Made by a program: the position numbers and the translations under genes
In this document: positions 16,437-27,250 of the stretch, piece by piece
Position numbering within the stretch: the stretch's first letter is position 1
How the letters are laid out: each line of letters starts with the position of its first letter
Source: Symbiodinium natans
Taxonomy: Eukaryota > Sar > Dinophyceae > Suessiales > Symbiodiniaceae
DNA: 64,000 nucleotides
Assembly: GCA_905221605.1 (NCBI GenBank)
Contig: CAJNDS010001413.1
Coordinates: 501,501-565,500 of the forward strand
Direction of reading: 5' to 3'
Notes under the pieces: model-generated
Databases searched by the model: none
Told to the model about the DNA's origin: nothing
Seen by the model: only the letters and a program-made list of their open reading frames with translations

Positions 16437-16637
16437 TTCTCCCAACAAGCACTGCATGACCTAACCCTAGTTGGGGAGAGGAGTCAAACCCTAATCCTAA
16501 GTCCCAAAAGGGAGGAGCTTGGGGTACAACCGACTCGCTCTCCTGTTTTCAGCGGTGCTGCTCTGGGCGAAAGAGTAGAATGCTTCGTGGGAAAGGCTGG
16601 GCAATGTCCCACGAGCATGAAAGGCCATCACACCCCC
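16437..16637 (+). repeat. 201-bp direct repeat T, copy 1
   Basis: Starts TTCTCCCAACAAGC and recurs at 16954-17154 with a few substitutions (offset 517 bp). The left neighbour is the satellite fragment. Contains CTAACCCTAG and AAACCCTAATCC; no coding potential recognised. Confidence 0.9.
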
Positions 16638-16800
16638 TGTTGAGGTGAGATGAGGTCCCGAAACAGGACCGGGGCTACTCCACTTTGGGAGGCAAGTAGG
16701 CAGTTCTGAGGGGCTACTCCACTTTGGGAGGCGGGATCCGGACGGATCCAGGCTTTTGGAACGCCAGGCTTTGAATGAGAAAGGGCAGCGGTGGGCGGGC

Positions 16801-16953
16801 GAAGAAAAGCAGAAGGCCCCACCTAGGGGGTTAGGTCAAGGCCAGCTGTGAGCCGGAGATGCTCCAGCTGTGCAAGGCATGCCTGGGCAAAATGCAAACG
16901 GCGGTGCATGATTCACTTGTGGGAAAACACACGGGAACCAAAAACCCGAAGCG
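16801..16953 (+). repeat. Module M, copy 1 (shared with 29919-30070)
   Basis: A 153-bp stretch starting GAAGAAAAGCAG and ending ACCCGAAGCG, matching 29919-30070 apart from one G. Here it is followed by repeat T copy 2; at the other site it is followed by the satellite hairpin module. 16638-16800 between T1 and M is unique, with two copies of a 20-base motif around GGGGCTACTCCACTTTGGGA. Confidence 0.85.
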
Positions 16954-17154
16954 TTCTCCCAACAAGCACTGCATGACCTAACCCTAGTTGGGGAGAGGAG
17001 TCAAACCCTAATCCTAAGTCCCAAAAGGGAGGGGCTGAGGGGACAACCGACTCGCTCTCCTGTTTTCAGCGGTGCTGCTCTGGGCGAAAGAGTAGAATGC
17101 TTCGTGGGAAAGGCTGGGCAATGTCCCACGAGCATGAAAGGCCATCACACCCCC
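16954..17154 (+). repeat. 201-bp direct repeat T, copy 2
   Basis: Second copy of 16437-16637, here joined to module M rather than to satellite sequence. The sharp change of left neighbour defines the module edge. Confidence 0.9.
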
Positions 17155-17236
17155 ACTTCAGGGGCCCAGGGCAGACCGGTGAATGCATTAGGCCTATCTA
17201 CCCCCACCGCGGGCGGTCTGGCTGGTGCCCGGGGCA

Positions 17237-18010
17237 CTAGGCTGGATGTGCTGAAACCTGCGCTGCACTAGGCCAGTGCTCCAGTTGGCGTTTGGGGGCC
17301 ATAGGCTGACCTCGTGCTCCGACCGAGCTAGGTCTTGCAGCTTGATGTGGAATCTCTTGGATTTGGTCGCGCCGGTGAACTTCTGCCGTGTTCTTTACTC
17401 CCGGTATGTGGCCCACTTCTAGGCTCAGTCCTTTAGCGTGGGCCCAGGAGGCTACCTTCTGCAGGAAGAGGCTGAGGGGAAAGGCGGTGGTAAACAGCTT
17501 GTTGACTGAGGCTTGTGTTGGGCTGTTGTCGCTGGGAGTGGGCAAGCAGAAGCGAAGGCTGGAGCAACCGGTGGCCGAGTAGTCCATCTGCAATAGGACC
17601 CACTGCGCGATGGTCTCGAAGCAGGCAATATATTGCTGGGCATCCTTCGTGAGGAAAGGCCAGTGGGCACGTAGTTCTGCTATGGACCACTGTTGTGCGA
17701 ACCAGAAAGTTTGGCTGGACGTGCACAACCAGCCCCCGATCCCAACTTGCGAGCCATCTGCCATGGCGTCTGCTGCAGAGAGGCAAGGGAGTAAGGGCGG
17801 CTGGGCTAGGGGCATGCGGAATTCGTGCGTAAAGCACTGAGCGAGCCAGTGTAAGGCGGCTTTGCTGTCGTTGCGCAATGTGATTTCCTGTGCGTTTGGG
17901 TCAGCGATGCGCACCCATACAGTCTTGTCTGCAGCTGGGATGGGCCAGATGTCCGTTTTCGACGACACCGGCTTCCCTTTGACCTCAATTACCTTGGCCT
18001 TTGTGGGCAA
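17237..18010 (-). pseudogene. RNase H-like fragment of another retroelement
   Basis: An ORF of about 257 codons with AADAMADGSQVGIGGWL (first catalytic Asp), FETIAQWVLL (acidic helix) and HIPGVKNTAEVHR near the end. This is the usual closing block of retroelement RNase H, in which ADxLSR is expected. Here the final Asp appears changed to Glu/Val. No polymerase motif is found upstream (plus side to 18214) and the C-terminal tail is nondescript. It is not close to the RNase H of A or B, so it probably derives from a third family. Function lost. Confidence 0.5.
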
Positions 18011-18213
18011 TTGTAAAAACAGCGCAGGTGTGAGCTTATGCTAGTGGCCCACATCAATAGAAGGCCGAGTAGCTGGGCGCGCAGCTCATCCAGCTTGGGC
18101 TGTGCCAGGCATACGGATTCTGTGGCAAAGCAGAACTTCCAACCGCACCACACGAGTTGGTCGCCGAAAGCGGCTTTCTTCCAGCTGCGCTGCGTGCGTT
18201 GCGCGCCTGCGAG

Positions 18214-18780
18214 TCATCCTAAGCCCTGAGGCACAGGCGCGCTCGATTTGCGGGAGCTTGGGCTGACTTTTGGACAGCATCTCTCGCGGAGAGATTTGAC
18301 ATTGCAAGTGCAGGCCAATACTACTGGCAGAAACGGCCTTACTGCGTGCACGGCGTGCCGTGCTCGATTACTGGGAGCCTTGGCACTATTCGGCCGACTT
18401 TTGGGCAGCATCTCTTGAGGAGATGTTGGGCATAGGAAGTGTAGGCAAAGACTGGCAGAAACAGGCATTGCTGTGCCTGAGGTCCGGGCGCGCGCGATTG
18501 CTGGGAGCTTTGGCACTGTTCGGCCGACTTTTGGGCCGTGTCTCCTGAGGAGATATTTGGCATATGAAGTATGGGCAGTGCTGGCAAAAAGGGGCATTGC
18601 TGCGCCTGAGGCACATGCGTGCTCGATGTCGGGGAGCTTTGACCCTGTTATGCAGACTTTTGGGCGGCATCTCTCGCGGAGAGAGTTGGCTCGCAAGTAT
18701 AGGCGAGTACTGGCAGGAATGGTAGGCGAGTACTGGCAGGAAAGGCATTGCTGCGTGTACAGCGTGCCTGCGTGTCAACC
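18214..18780 (+). repeat. About 125-bp diverged tandem repeats with hairpin
   Basis: Four to five imperfect copies. Each has a GCTCGATT...GGGAGC motif, ACTTTTGG, then a small palindromic hairpin (e.g. ATCTCTCGCGGAGAGAT), and ends near GGCAGAAA..GGCATTGCTG. Related copies occur at 19740-19890 and 27640-27950. The ORFs over this block are repeat translations. Confidence 0.75.
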
Positions 18781-19003
18781 CAAACGGTGACTCCTTTCAG
18801 GGCCTGAAATGAGTCACAGCTCCGCGCTCCCTCAACCCAAACGGTGACTCATTTCAGGGCCTGAAATGAGTCACGGCTCCGGGCTCTCTCAACCCAAACG
18901 GTGATTCATTTCAGGGCCTGACAGGCACTGAAATGAGTCACGGCTCCGTGCTCCCGCGACCCAATGGGTGACTCATTTCAGGGCCTGAAATGAGTCACGG
19001 CTC
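18774..19003. repeat. Four tandem copies of a 31-bp near-perfect palindrome
   Basis: Copies at 787-817, 844-874, 901-941 and 968-998 (add 18000), each about 57-67 bp apart. Each arm is 15 bp (GTGACTCATTTCAGG and its complement) around one central base. Copy 1 has one mismatch, and copy 3 has a 10-bp insertion near the centre and one mismatch. Each arm carries TGACTCA, a bZIP/AP-1-type core. Confidence 0.9.
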
Positions 19004-19739
19004 GGATTGATGGAGGGTTGGGGGTTGATTTGAGGCTTCTCTGGGTGTTCGGGGTTGATGGGCTTAATAGGGTTCTCGTCTTGATGGGCTTGTGGGTTGA
19101 GGGTTAGGGTTCAGGGCTTTGAAAGCCAAAGGCTTTTGTAACATTTTTAAGGGTAGTAACAGATTTTACAAATTGATGAGGACAGGGTCCTTCCGAGTCC
19201 TTACCCAGAATACTGGTTTCTTTTCAATTTTCAAGGGTTTTAAAGAATGTGAGGGGCCTTTTCAAATCTTAAGGGGCCTCTGTGGCACATTCGTTAAGTA
19301 TCAGCAATCTTCGCATGAAAAAGATCCTCCGAGTTTTTTATCCTTACAAACAGGAAACGTTTTACCCTCAAATTCGGCTGGAGTCCCTTGAGTTTAGGCC
19401 TGATTCCCTTGAATTCTTGGACATCCTGTTTTTTCCCCTCGATTTTGAAGAAGCCCCTCGAGTTTTTTGCCGCTTCGATTCCCGTTCCCCTGATTTTCCT
19501 CCAAGGGAAGCGTCTTTTTCACCCTGAAATCTCCCAGGTGCTCGACTGCTTAAGCGAAACGTTCACTCATTGTTTTCCCCCAAACCTGAACTGAACTCAC
19601 TAAATCTTCAGCGAATATGGTTTGGTCTTCACCCTAAGACGAATAAGGTTTAGGAACAGGGTTAGACTTAAGTATGAAACGAACAAGCTTCAGCCATAAG
19701 GCTCGCACCCCCCTCCCCCCCTCCCCGCAACCTCGTGGT
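19004..19739. other. No gene recognised
   Basis: G/T-rich then AT-richer sequence with short local repeats (GGGTTGATTTG, GATGGGCTT, CTTGAATTC/CTTGAGTTT). The short plus-strand ORFs at 19119-19594 show no domain and no conserved neighbour. Confidence 0.5.
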
Positions 19740-19890
19740 GCCCAGGTGCGTGGTTCTGAGGCACAGGCACGCTCGATTTCTGAGAGCTTGGCACTGTCAG
19801 GCTGACTTCTGGCAGCTTCTCTCGGGAAGAGATTTGGCACGCAAAACGTAGGCGAACACATGCAGACATGCGAGTATTGTATGTCTGCGT
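19740..19890 (+). repeat. Single copy of the about 125-bp hairpin repeat family
   Basis: Shares GCTCGATTTCTGAGAGCTTGGCACTGTCAGG-like order (shown in part) and a CTTCTCTCGGGAAGAG hairpin with 18214-18780. Followed to about 20040 by sequence with a partial second copy around 19905-20020. Confidence 0.65.
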
Positions 19891-20041
19891 GTCATCCAAA
19901 ACCTTGAGGTATTGCGCGCTCAATTTCTGGGAGCTTCCGCAGGCTTCACTCGTGTTCTTGTGTGAATTCCTGCATCTACCCCGTGTGCATGCCTCGGGGT
20001 CGCATCTCTCAGGGCGAAGACTCGTGAGAAGTAGCAGCCAA

Positions 20042-21400
20042 AGACATGGGCATAGATGGCACCGTCGCAAGCAGTATGCGGGCGCGCGCCATCCTAAGCC
20101 CCGAGAACCGAGGCAGGATGGCTGGGTTGGCGTCGCGAGCTTCGCACGCGGACGCTAGGGCGATTCTCTTAGGCGCCGGCTGGACTTTTGCGCCTGCATT
20201 TTTGGAGGTCCTTGTGAATTGCTCGGGCGCCCCGAAGGCTTTGCGACTTCTCCTCATGGTCGAGGGACAGGTTTTACCGCTCCTCTCGAGGCTCAAATGC
20301 ATGAAAAATGGTAGCCAGAACATAGGCATAGATGGCATTGTTGCGGCAGGTGTGGGCGCGTGCCATCCTAAACCTTCAAAGGCTCAGGCAGGATGGCCGG
20401 GCTGGCTTTGCGAGCGGCGCCCGCGGGCATGAGTGTGATTTGCTAAGCAGTGGCTGGACTTTTGTGTCTGCAAGTTTGGAAGTCCTTGTGAATTGCTCGG
20501 GTGCCCCGAAAGCTTTGAGACTTTCCGCATGGTCAAGGGACAGGTTTTACCGCACCTTTCGAGGCTCAAATGCATGAAAAATGGTAGCCAATACAAAGGC
20601 ATAGATGGCATTGTTGCGGGCAGGTGTGTGCGCGTGCCATCCTAAACCGTCAAGAACTCAGGCAGGATGGCCGGGCTGGATTCGCGAGCGGCGCCCGCGG
20701 ATACAAGGGCGGTTTGCTTAAGCATTGGCTAGACTTTTGTGCCTGCAAGTTTGGAAGTCCTTGCGAAATGTTCGGGCGCCCCGAAAGCTTTGCGACTTCT
20801 CCTCATGGTCAAGGGACCGGTTTTACCGCACCTCTCGAGGCTCAAATGCATGAAAAATGGTAGCCAATACAAAGGCATAGATGGCATTGTTGCGGGCAGG
20901 TGCGTGCGCGTGCCATCCTAAACCCTCAAGAACTCAGGCAGGATGGCCGGGCTGGCGTCGCGAGCGGCGCCCGCGGACATGAGGGCGGTTTGCTTAAGCA
21001 TTGGCTGGACTTTTGTGCCTGCAAGTTTGGAAGTCCTTGTGAATTGCTCGGGTGCCCCGAAAGCTTTGAGACTTCTCCGCATGGTCGAGGGACGGGTTTT
21101 ACCGCACCTCTCAAGGCGCAAATGCATGGGAAATGGTAGCCAATACATAGGCATCGATGCCAGTGTTGCGGGCAGGTGTGTGCGCGTGCCATCCTAAACC
21201 CTCAAGAACTCACGCAGGATGGCCGGGCTGGCTTCGTGAGCGGCGCCCGCGGACACGGGGGCGGTTTGCTTCATCATTGGCTAGACTTTTGTGCCTGAAA
21301 GTCTTGAGGGCCTTGTGAATTGCACCGATGCCCCAAAAGCTTTGGGACTGCTCCTCATGGTCGACGGACAGGCTTTGAAAGACTTGAAAGGCCATATCCT
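20042..21400 (+). repeat. About 275-bp tandem repeat block 1 (5 copies)
   Basis: The landmark GGCATAGATGG (or close) occurs at 20049, 20325, 20598, 20874 and 21150, spacing 273-276 bp. Each copy contains CCATCCTA...GGCAGGATGG, an inverted pair, and ends with an ATGCATGA/GG-AATGGTAGCC motif. The several 80-120 codon ORFs differ only as the repeats differ, so no gene is called. Confidence 0.9.
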
Positions 21401-22115
21401 GGGCAATAGTACCGGTGATGCGGCTCGGCTGTGAAGAGGGCTTGGCTGCTTCGTGGCTGGGGAGGCTGGGTAGATTCTTGGCGAGCTCTGAGGCTGTGGC
21501 CCGAAGGGAGGGGAGTGGCCAGAATGCAAGGCCAGGCCCTTGACGCCGCGGCTCGAGGTTCGGGGCTTGATTAGGGCTTGTCAGCCTGTCGGCTACGACA
21601 TTAGTGGTGAGCGGCCTTGGCGTGGCTCGTGCAGCCGGGCGTCCTGGCTTGCTGGCGCCGGGCAGATCCGAGTTCTGTATGCCTTCGTGCAATACGCGTA
21701 TGGGTCTGGCGTGCGAGGAGGCGAAGGAGCAAGCTGGGCTGTCAGGGCAGGCACGAGCTGTCAGAGCATCTTGGGGCGCATGTCGCCCGCAGGAGAAACG
21801 AGGTCGGTGCAGGGGCTGTCGTTTGCGAGGAACGCTGGCTGTGGCTTGGCGCGTTCATGGCCCAGGCTGCAGGTTGAGATGAGTGCTGGCCCGCTTAAGG
21901 CTGCGGCCCAAATCTTCAGGCCAGGAAAAGTTTTGGTTCTTGGCTCGCCTGACGGTTGCGGGCTGAGGCAGAAGGCGAATATAAGCTTCTGGTGCAGCAA
22001 CATGCTGAAGGCTAAGATGGAGGCCTGGCCCCCCTTTCACTACACGGCCTGCTTAAAGCCAAATTGGCCAAGAGTTTCCTTGGTCTTTTGGGGCTGCAAC
22101 CCTCGGCTTCAGGCC
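21401..22115. other. No gene recognised
   Basis: GC-rich sequence with an open plus frame (21540-22208) that has no recognisable domain and runs into repeat sequence at its end. Biased composition is a sufficient explanation. Confidence 0.4.
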
Positions 22116-22450
22116 ACGTGTGCCACCCTAAAACCCCACGTGCACAGGCAGGATGGCCGGGTTGGCGTCGGTAGCTGCGCGCACGGACACGAGGGCCTGT
22201 GCGCATAAGCAATGGCTGGACTTTTGTGCCCGAAACTTTTGAAGTCCTTCCGATGCCCTAAAAGCTTGGGACTTCTTCTCATGGTTGAGGGACGGGTTTT
22301 GCCGACCTCTCAAGATGAAGATGCATGGGAAGCGGTAGCAAGTGCCTAGGCATAGATGGCATTGTCGCGGGCAGTGTATGGGCAAGTGCCATCCCGAACC
22401 CCAGTCCCCAAGTGCACAGGCAGGATGGCCGCGTTGGCGTCGCGGGCGGC
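22116..22450 (+). repeat. Diverged copies of the about 275-bp repeat
   Basis: Landmarks CACCCTAAAACCCC...GGCAGGATGGCCGGG at about 22123 and CATCCCGAACCCC...GGCAGGATGG at about 22388, with GGCATAGATGG at 22351. More diverged than block 1. Confidence 0.75.
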
Positions 22451-23345
22451 GTGGCTTCAAGCTGAAGGCCAACAGGCATTGGCCCCCCCCCGAGACTGCG
22501 CCCCACTGGGGGCTGAGGGTTGAGGCTGAGGGCGAAGACGCGGGCTTGTCGTCCTCGAGGCTTCCGCTGAAAGCCGAAGGCTAAAGAAAGAACTGTTTAG
22601 CCCCTTCCTTGAGATTGCCAAGAAGAAGGTTTTGGCCGCTCTGAGATTGCGTCTTAACTGGGGACTGCGGGCTGGGGCTGAAGTCGAAGGCGTGGGCTTG
22701 TCTGCCGCTCAGGGCCGAAAGCGAAGATAACTGCTTGGCCCCCCTTGAGGTTGCGGCTTCAAGCTGAAGGCCTAAGATAAAAGCTGTGGCCCCCTTGAGA
22801 CTGCGGCTCAACGGGGGGCTGTTTGCTGGGGCTGAAGGCGAAGACGCAGGCTTGTATTCTGTGAGGCTTCCCCTTAGAGGCTAAGATCTCTGCTTGGCCT
22901 CCCTTGAGGTTGCGGCTTGCAGGTGAGAGCCAAGATGGAGGCTTCGGCCTTTGTGAAGCTGCGGCTCGACTGTGGGCGGCGAGGTGAGGCTGGCGGCGAA
23001 GATGCAGGCTTGTCTTTGCGAGGCTGCCGTTTAGGGCGCCAAGATAACTTCTTGGCCCGCCCTTGAGGTGGCGGCTACGGCCCCCTGAAACTGCGGCTCC
23101 GTTGGGGGCTGCGGGCCGAGGCTAGAAGCGAGAATGTGGGCTTGCCCTCCTTGAGGCTCTCGCTTGCAGCCGAAGGCTAAAGGCGGCCAGGAACATGGCT
23201 TGGGTCCTTAGTCTGCTGTTCAGGCCGAAGGCTGAAAAGAGGTTTTAGCTCGCCTGGGGCTGCAGGCAAAGGCGAGCGTAAGGGCTTGGGCGCTATGGGG
23301 CTGCGGCCTGAAGCGGAAGGCTGTAAGATCCCCGTTTGGGGGCCT
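22451..23345 (+). repeat. G-rich degenerate repeats (CTGCGGCT / GGCTGAAGGCGAAG family)
   Basis: Imperfect repeats, roughly 100-150 bp, built from CCCTTGAG, CTGCGGCTC, GGGGGCTG and GCTGAAGGCGAAGA. No coding signal. The same family reappears at 27950-28280. Confidence 0.6.
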
Positions 23346-23356
23346 GTGGGCTCCAC

Positions 23357-23560
23357 TTGGGCAGTTCATGGGCAACTCCACCGTGAAGAACTCTGCCACG
23401 AGGAAGTGAACTGCACCTGGCGAGAGGGGTTGCTAACCCTAGCAAGGTCCTACAGGCGGTTCGTGGGCAACCCCACAGTGAAGAACTCCGCCACGAGGAA
23501 GTGAACTGCACCTGGCGAGAGGGGTTGCTAACCCTAGCACTTAAGGTCCTACAGGCAAAG
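23357..23560 (+). repeat. About 100-bp direct duplication
   Basis: Two adjacent copies containing GTGAAGAACTC, GCCACGAGGAAGTGAACTG and GGCGAGAGGGGTTGCTAACC. A diverged third copy is visible around 24126-24215 (GAGGAACTCCACGACGATG, GGCGAGCGGGGCAGCTAATCC). Confidence 0.8.
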
Positions 23561-24377
23561 AAAAAACACACGGGCAGTTGTTTGCGACAGTCAAACCCAC
23601 GCGGGACCTGCACAAGGACATGTGGAGGTCACTGAAGGCCGTGCGCGTGGCTGTGCTGGCTAGGCGTTCCCAAATGCTATAGGCCATCCGTGGCGTAGGC
23701 AGGTAGGCAGCATATGAGGCGGGCCAACAGTTTACGGACCCGCAGGGCAGGTGCAGACGTGGGCGTGAGTCAGGCCCAAACGCGTCTGGGGATGTGGCTG
23801 TTGGCAAACCCAAGCCGTGCGCCTGCGAGGAAGGTGCCTGGCCTTGGCGCTTGTGGACCATATTGGCTGAAACCTGCCCATGTTACGCGCGGGCATGTTT
23901 GGCCTATTGCGCAGGTTCTTTCCGAAGCCAAGGCAAGGGCGGTTGGCGTGGCCAGGGCAGGGCCAGAAGGCTTTACCTGACAGGGGGCTTGTGTGAGGGC
24001 TGGGAGAGCTGATACTTGGGCAAGCTCAAGGGCAAGGGACGTGGCTACTTGTGGCAAGTCTGCCACAGGACGTGTGCATTTGGGCAGACTGGTGGCGAGT
24101 AGGCATGCAAGGCAGCATGTGTTCGTGGGCAGGGTCACCTTGAGGAACTCCACGACGATGTTGTGGGATGTACCTGGCGAGCGGGGCAGCTAATCCTAGA
24201 GATGTCACAGCTAGGTCAAGGCAAGGGGAACACACGGGCAGTCGTACTTTGCGGTGTGCCCTGAAGACGCGCGGTCCTGTGGACGTACTGACGGCTTTGC
24301 TGGGCTGGGACAGTCCCAACAACAACAGGCCATCCGACCTGGGATGTGTTTCTTCCCGACGAACGAGGAGAAGGCTT
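23561..24377. other. No gene; diverged repeat copies
   Basis: Includes a second, diverged copy of the segment following the duplication (AACACACGGGCAGT... near 23569 and 24230; AGGCCATCC near 23680 and 24330). No protein domain seen in the open frames. Confidence 0.5.
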
Positions 24378-24672
24378 TGCGGGCACTGGCTGGCCGACCT
24401 GGGCGGTAGCTGAAGGCTAGCCGACCAGGGCGGTGGCTGATGGCCTTGGCAGTGGGCGAGTCGGCGTGGGCGCGGGTCCTTAGACCGCTGGCTGTCCCAT
24501 GACTACCCGAGGCGGGGCCGTTGTGGGCACTGGCTGGCCGACCTGGGCGGTGGCTGAAGGCTGGCCGACCAGGGCGGTGGCTGATGGCTGACCTAGGCGG
24601 TGGCTGAAATCTGGCCGACCTGGGCGGTGGCTGATGGCTGGCCGACCTGGGCGGTGGTTGGTGGCAAGGCGG
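24378..24672 (+). repeat. Minisatellite, about 28-bp unit
   Basis: Repeats of GGCTGGCCGACCTGGGCGG followed by TGGCTGA, with variants (CTAGCCGACCAGGG, TGACCTAGGCGG), interrupted at about 24440-24525. The minus-strand Pro/Arg/Ser-rich ORF over it is a translation of the repeat. Confidence 0.85.
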
Positions 24673-24889
24673 TCTGCACCGACTGGGCGTCGGCGGCAGG
24701 CGGGCCCTGTGCAGGGACTGCCGAGAGCAGGCGCTCACGAGCTTTTGTGCGCCCAATTGCATGAAATGCTGCGGTAAAGCAGTCACTGTAGGGCCAGCCC
24801 CAAAATCCTGCGAAACATCCGAGGCGGATGTGCTTCCCCCGAAGATGGAGGAGAAGGCGGAGTCTTCCGACTCAGGCGGAGGCAGCTGG

Positions 24890-25520
24890 GCAGAGCTCCA
24901 GCGTGAGTCCGAGGCGGACCACCAGTCTATGACACGCAGGGCATGTCTAAATGTGGGCGTGGGGCGAACCCAATGGCATCTGAGCGCACCGCTGTTGGCA
25001 AGCAAAATTTGCGTCTAGAGCCAGGCACGCAGACGTTGGCGGCTGGGCAAAGTTCCAGCGTAAGTCCGAGGCGGACCAGTAGTCTGTGACACGCAAGGAA
25101 TGTCCATGCGTGGACATAAGATAAGCCTGGCGGCAGGGGCAATGCGCTTGCGAGGAGAATGCTGAAGCTTCCGACTCGGGCATAGGCGGCTGGGCAAGTC
25201 CCAGCGTGAGTCCGAGGCGGACCACGAGTCTATGACACGCAGAGCATGTCTAGACGTGGGCCTAAGAACAAGCCCGGCGAGAACAAGCAGCGCGCTGCAA
25301 GAAGAAACAGTGGCAGGGCTTTTGCGGTGAGGCATGAGCAATAAGTAGGCAGCTGGGAAAAAACTCCAGCGTGAGTCCGAGGCGGACCATCAATCCTTGC
25401 AAGGAAGAGCGGGATCTTCGATTCAGGCACAGGCGGCAGGCGGCTGGGCAAGGCTCCAGTGTAGGTCCGAGGCGGACCACGTAACTATGACACGCAGAGC
25501 ATGTCAATACGTGCGCCTGA
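24890..25520 (+). repeat. Five copies of a 90-165-bp repeat with GTCCGAGGCGGAC core
   Basis: The palindromic core GTCCG-AGG-CGGAC occurs near 24907, 25063, 25209, 25373 and 25463, usually preceded by GGCTGGGCA..CTCCAGCGT and followed by GTCTATGACACGCA. Open frames on the minus strand across it are repeat translations. Confidence 0.8.
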
Positions 25521-25764
25521 TATAGGCCCGGCGAAACAAGCAGCGCGCTTGCGCCAGTGCATGCCATTTCCTTGTGGGGGATTCGCTGCAGCGGGGGTCT
25601 GGGCATCCCTTGCTGCCCAGATCGCACGCTGGGCGCTGTGAGTCCCTCGGAGGCCAATGCCTAAGTCTGTCTGTGCATTTCGCAAGATGTCAGAATTGGC
25701 GCACACAGGCCTCTTCAGGGCAAAGGGACGAGCTTGACCGCATCTCTCTAGGCAAAAATGCATG

Positions 25765-27250
25765 ATGCCTAGGCATGGATGGCATTGGGCGCGCGCCATC
25801 CTAGACCCCCAAGAATTCAGGCGGGGTGGCCGGGCTGGCGTCGCGAGCTGCGCACGCAGACGCGAGAGCGGTTTTCATAGGCATTGGCTGGACCTTCGCG
25901 CCTGACATTTTTTGAGGTTCTTGTGGATTGCGCCGGAGCCCCAAAAGTTTTAGGACTTCTCTTCATGGTCAAGGGGCGGGCTTGACCAAAACTCTCAAGC
26001 GAAAAAAGCATGAGAAGTGGTAGGCTAGCACATAAGCATACATTGGCATTGTCGCTGGCAGCGTATGGGCATGAGCTATCCTCAGCCCCTAAAAGTCAGG
26101 CTGGAAGGCCAGGCAACCGACGTGAGGCGGCTTTCTTAGGCATAGGCTGGACTTTGGTGCTTGACAGTTTTGAAGTCCTTGTGTTTTGCACAGATGCCCC
26201 AAAAGCTTTGAAGCTTCTCCCCACGTTCAGGGGACGGGCTTCACCGCGTGTCAAGGCGAAAATGCATGAGAAGCGGTAGCCGAAAACCTAGGCATGGAAG
26301 GCATTGTCGAGGGCAGCGTGTGGGAGTGTGCCATCCTAAACCCTGGGGAGCTCAGGCAGGATGGCCAGGCTGGCGTCGCGAGCTGCGCACGGACGTGAGG
26401 GCAGACTTCCTAGAAATCGGCTGGACTTCGTGCCTGAAAGATTTGAAGTCCTTGTGAGTTGCACCGATGCCCGAAAAGCTTTGAGGCTTCTTCTCATGGT
26501 CAGGGGACGGGCTTGACCACTCTCAAGGCGAAAAAACACGAGAAGTAGTAGCCTATACATGGGCATGGATGGCAGTGTTGCGGGCGGGCGTGGGCGCGTG
26601 TCATCCTAAACCCTCAAGAACTCAGGTAGGATGGCCGGGCTGGATTCACGAGCGGCGCGCGCGGACGTGAGGGCGGTTGCTTAGGCCTTGACTGGACTTT
26701 CGTGCCTGAAAGTTTTGAAGTCCTTGTGTTTTGCACCGATGCCCCAAAAGCTTTGAAGCTTCTCCGCATGTTCAGGGGACGGGCTTCACCGCGTGTCAAG
26801 GCGAAAATGCATGAGAAGCGGTAGCCAAAAACCTAGGCATGGAAGGCATTGTCGCGGGCAGCGTGTGGGAGTGTGCCATCCTAAACCCCTAGAAGCTCAA
26901 GCAGGATGGCCAGGCTGGCGTCGGGGGCTGCGCACACGGACGCGAGGGCAAATTTCCTGTTAAGGCAGTTTTTTCTAAGCAGTGGCTGGACCATTTGTGC
27001 CTGAAGTTTTGAAGCTGCTAGTGATTGCACCGATGTCTCAAAAGGTTTGGGACTTCACCTCATGGCCAAAGGATGGGCGTCGATGCTCAGGAGTGGTAGC
27101 AAAATGCATAGGCACAGATGGCATCGCTGTGTACCGCGTGTGGGCAGTGTCATCCTAAACCCCCAAAAACTCAGGCAACATGGCCGGGCTGGCGTCGCGA
27201 GCTGCGCACACGGACGCTAGGGTGATATTCCTAAGCAGTAGCTGGACCAT
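25765..27250 (+). repeat. About 275-bp tandem repeat block 2 (6 diverged copies)
   Basis: Landmark CCATCCTA (or variants) near 25797, 26076, 26331, 26601, 26875 and 27149, spacing 253-279 bp. Same family as 20042-21400 but each copy is more diverged. 25521-25764 has no gene that I can support. Confidence 0.8.

Noticed and set aside
15218-18010. 5S rRNA, U-snRNA or spliced-leader RNA genes, which in dinoflagellates often form tandem clusters
   Set aside because: None of their conserved cores could be found in the array units or flanks; only the 16-nt leader relic at 9458 matches.
21540-22208. 222-codon plus ORF as a host gene
   Set aside because: No domain, compositionally biased, and its end lies within the 275-bp repeat family.
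24211-25005. 264-codon Pro/Arg/Ser-rich minus ORF
   Set aside because: It is the translation of a 28-bp minisatellite and adjoining repeats.
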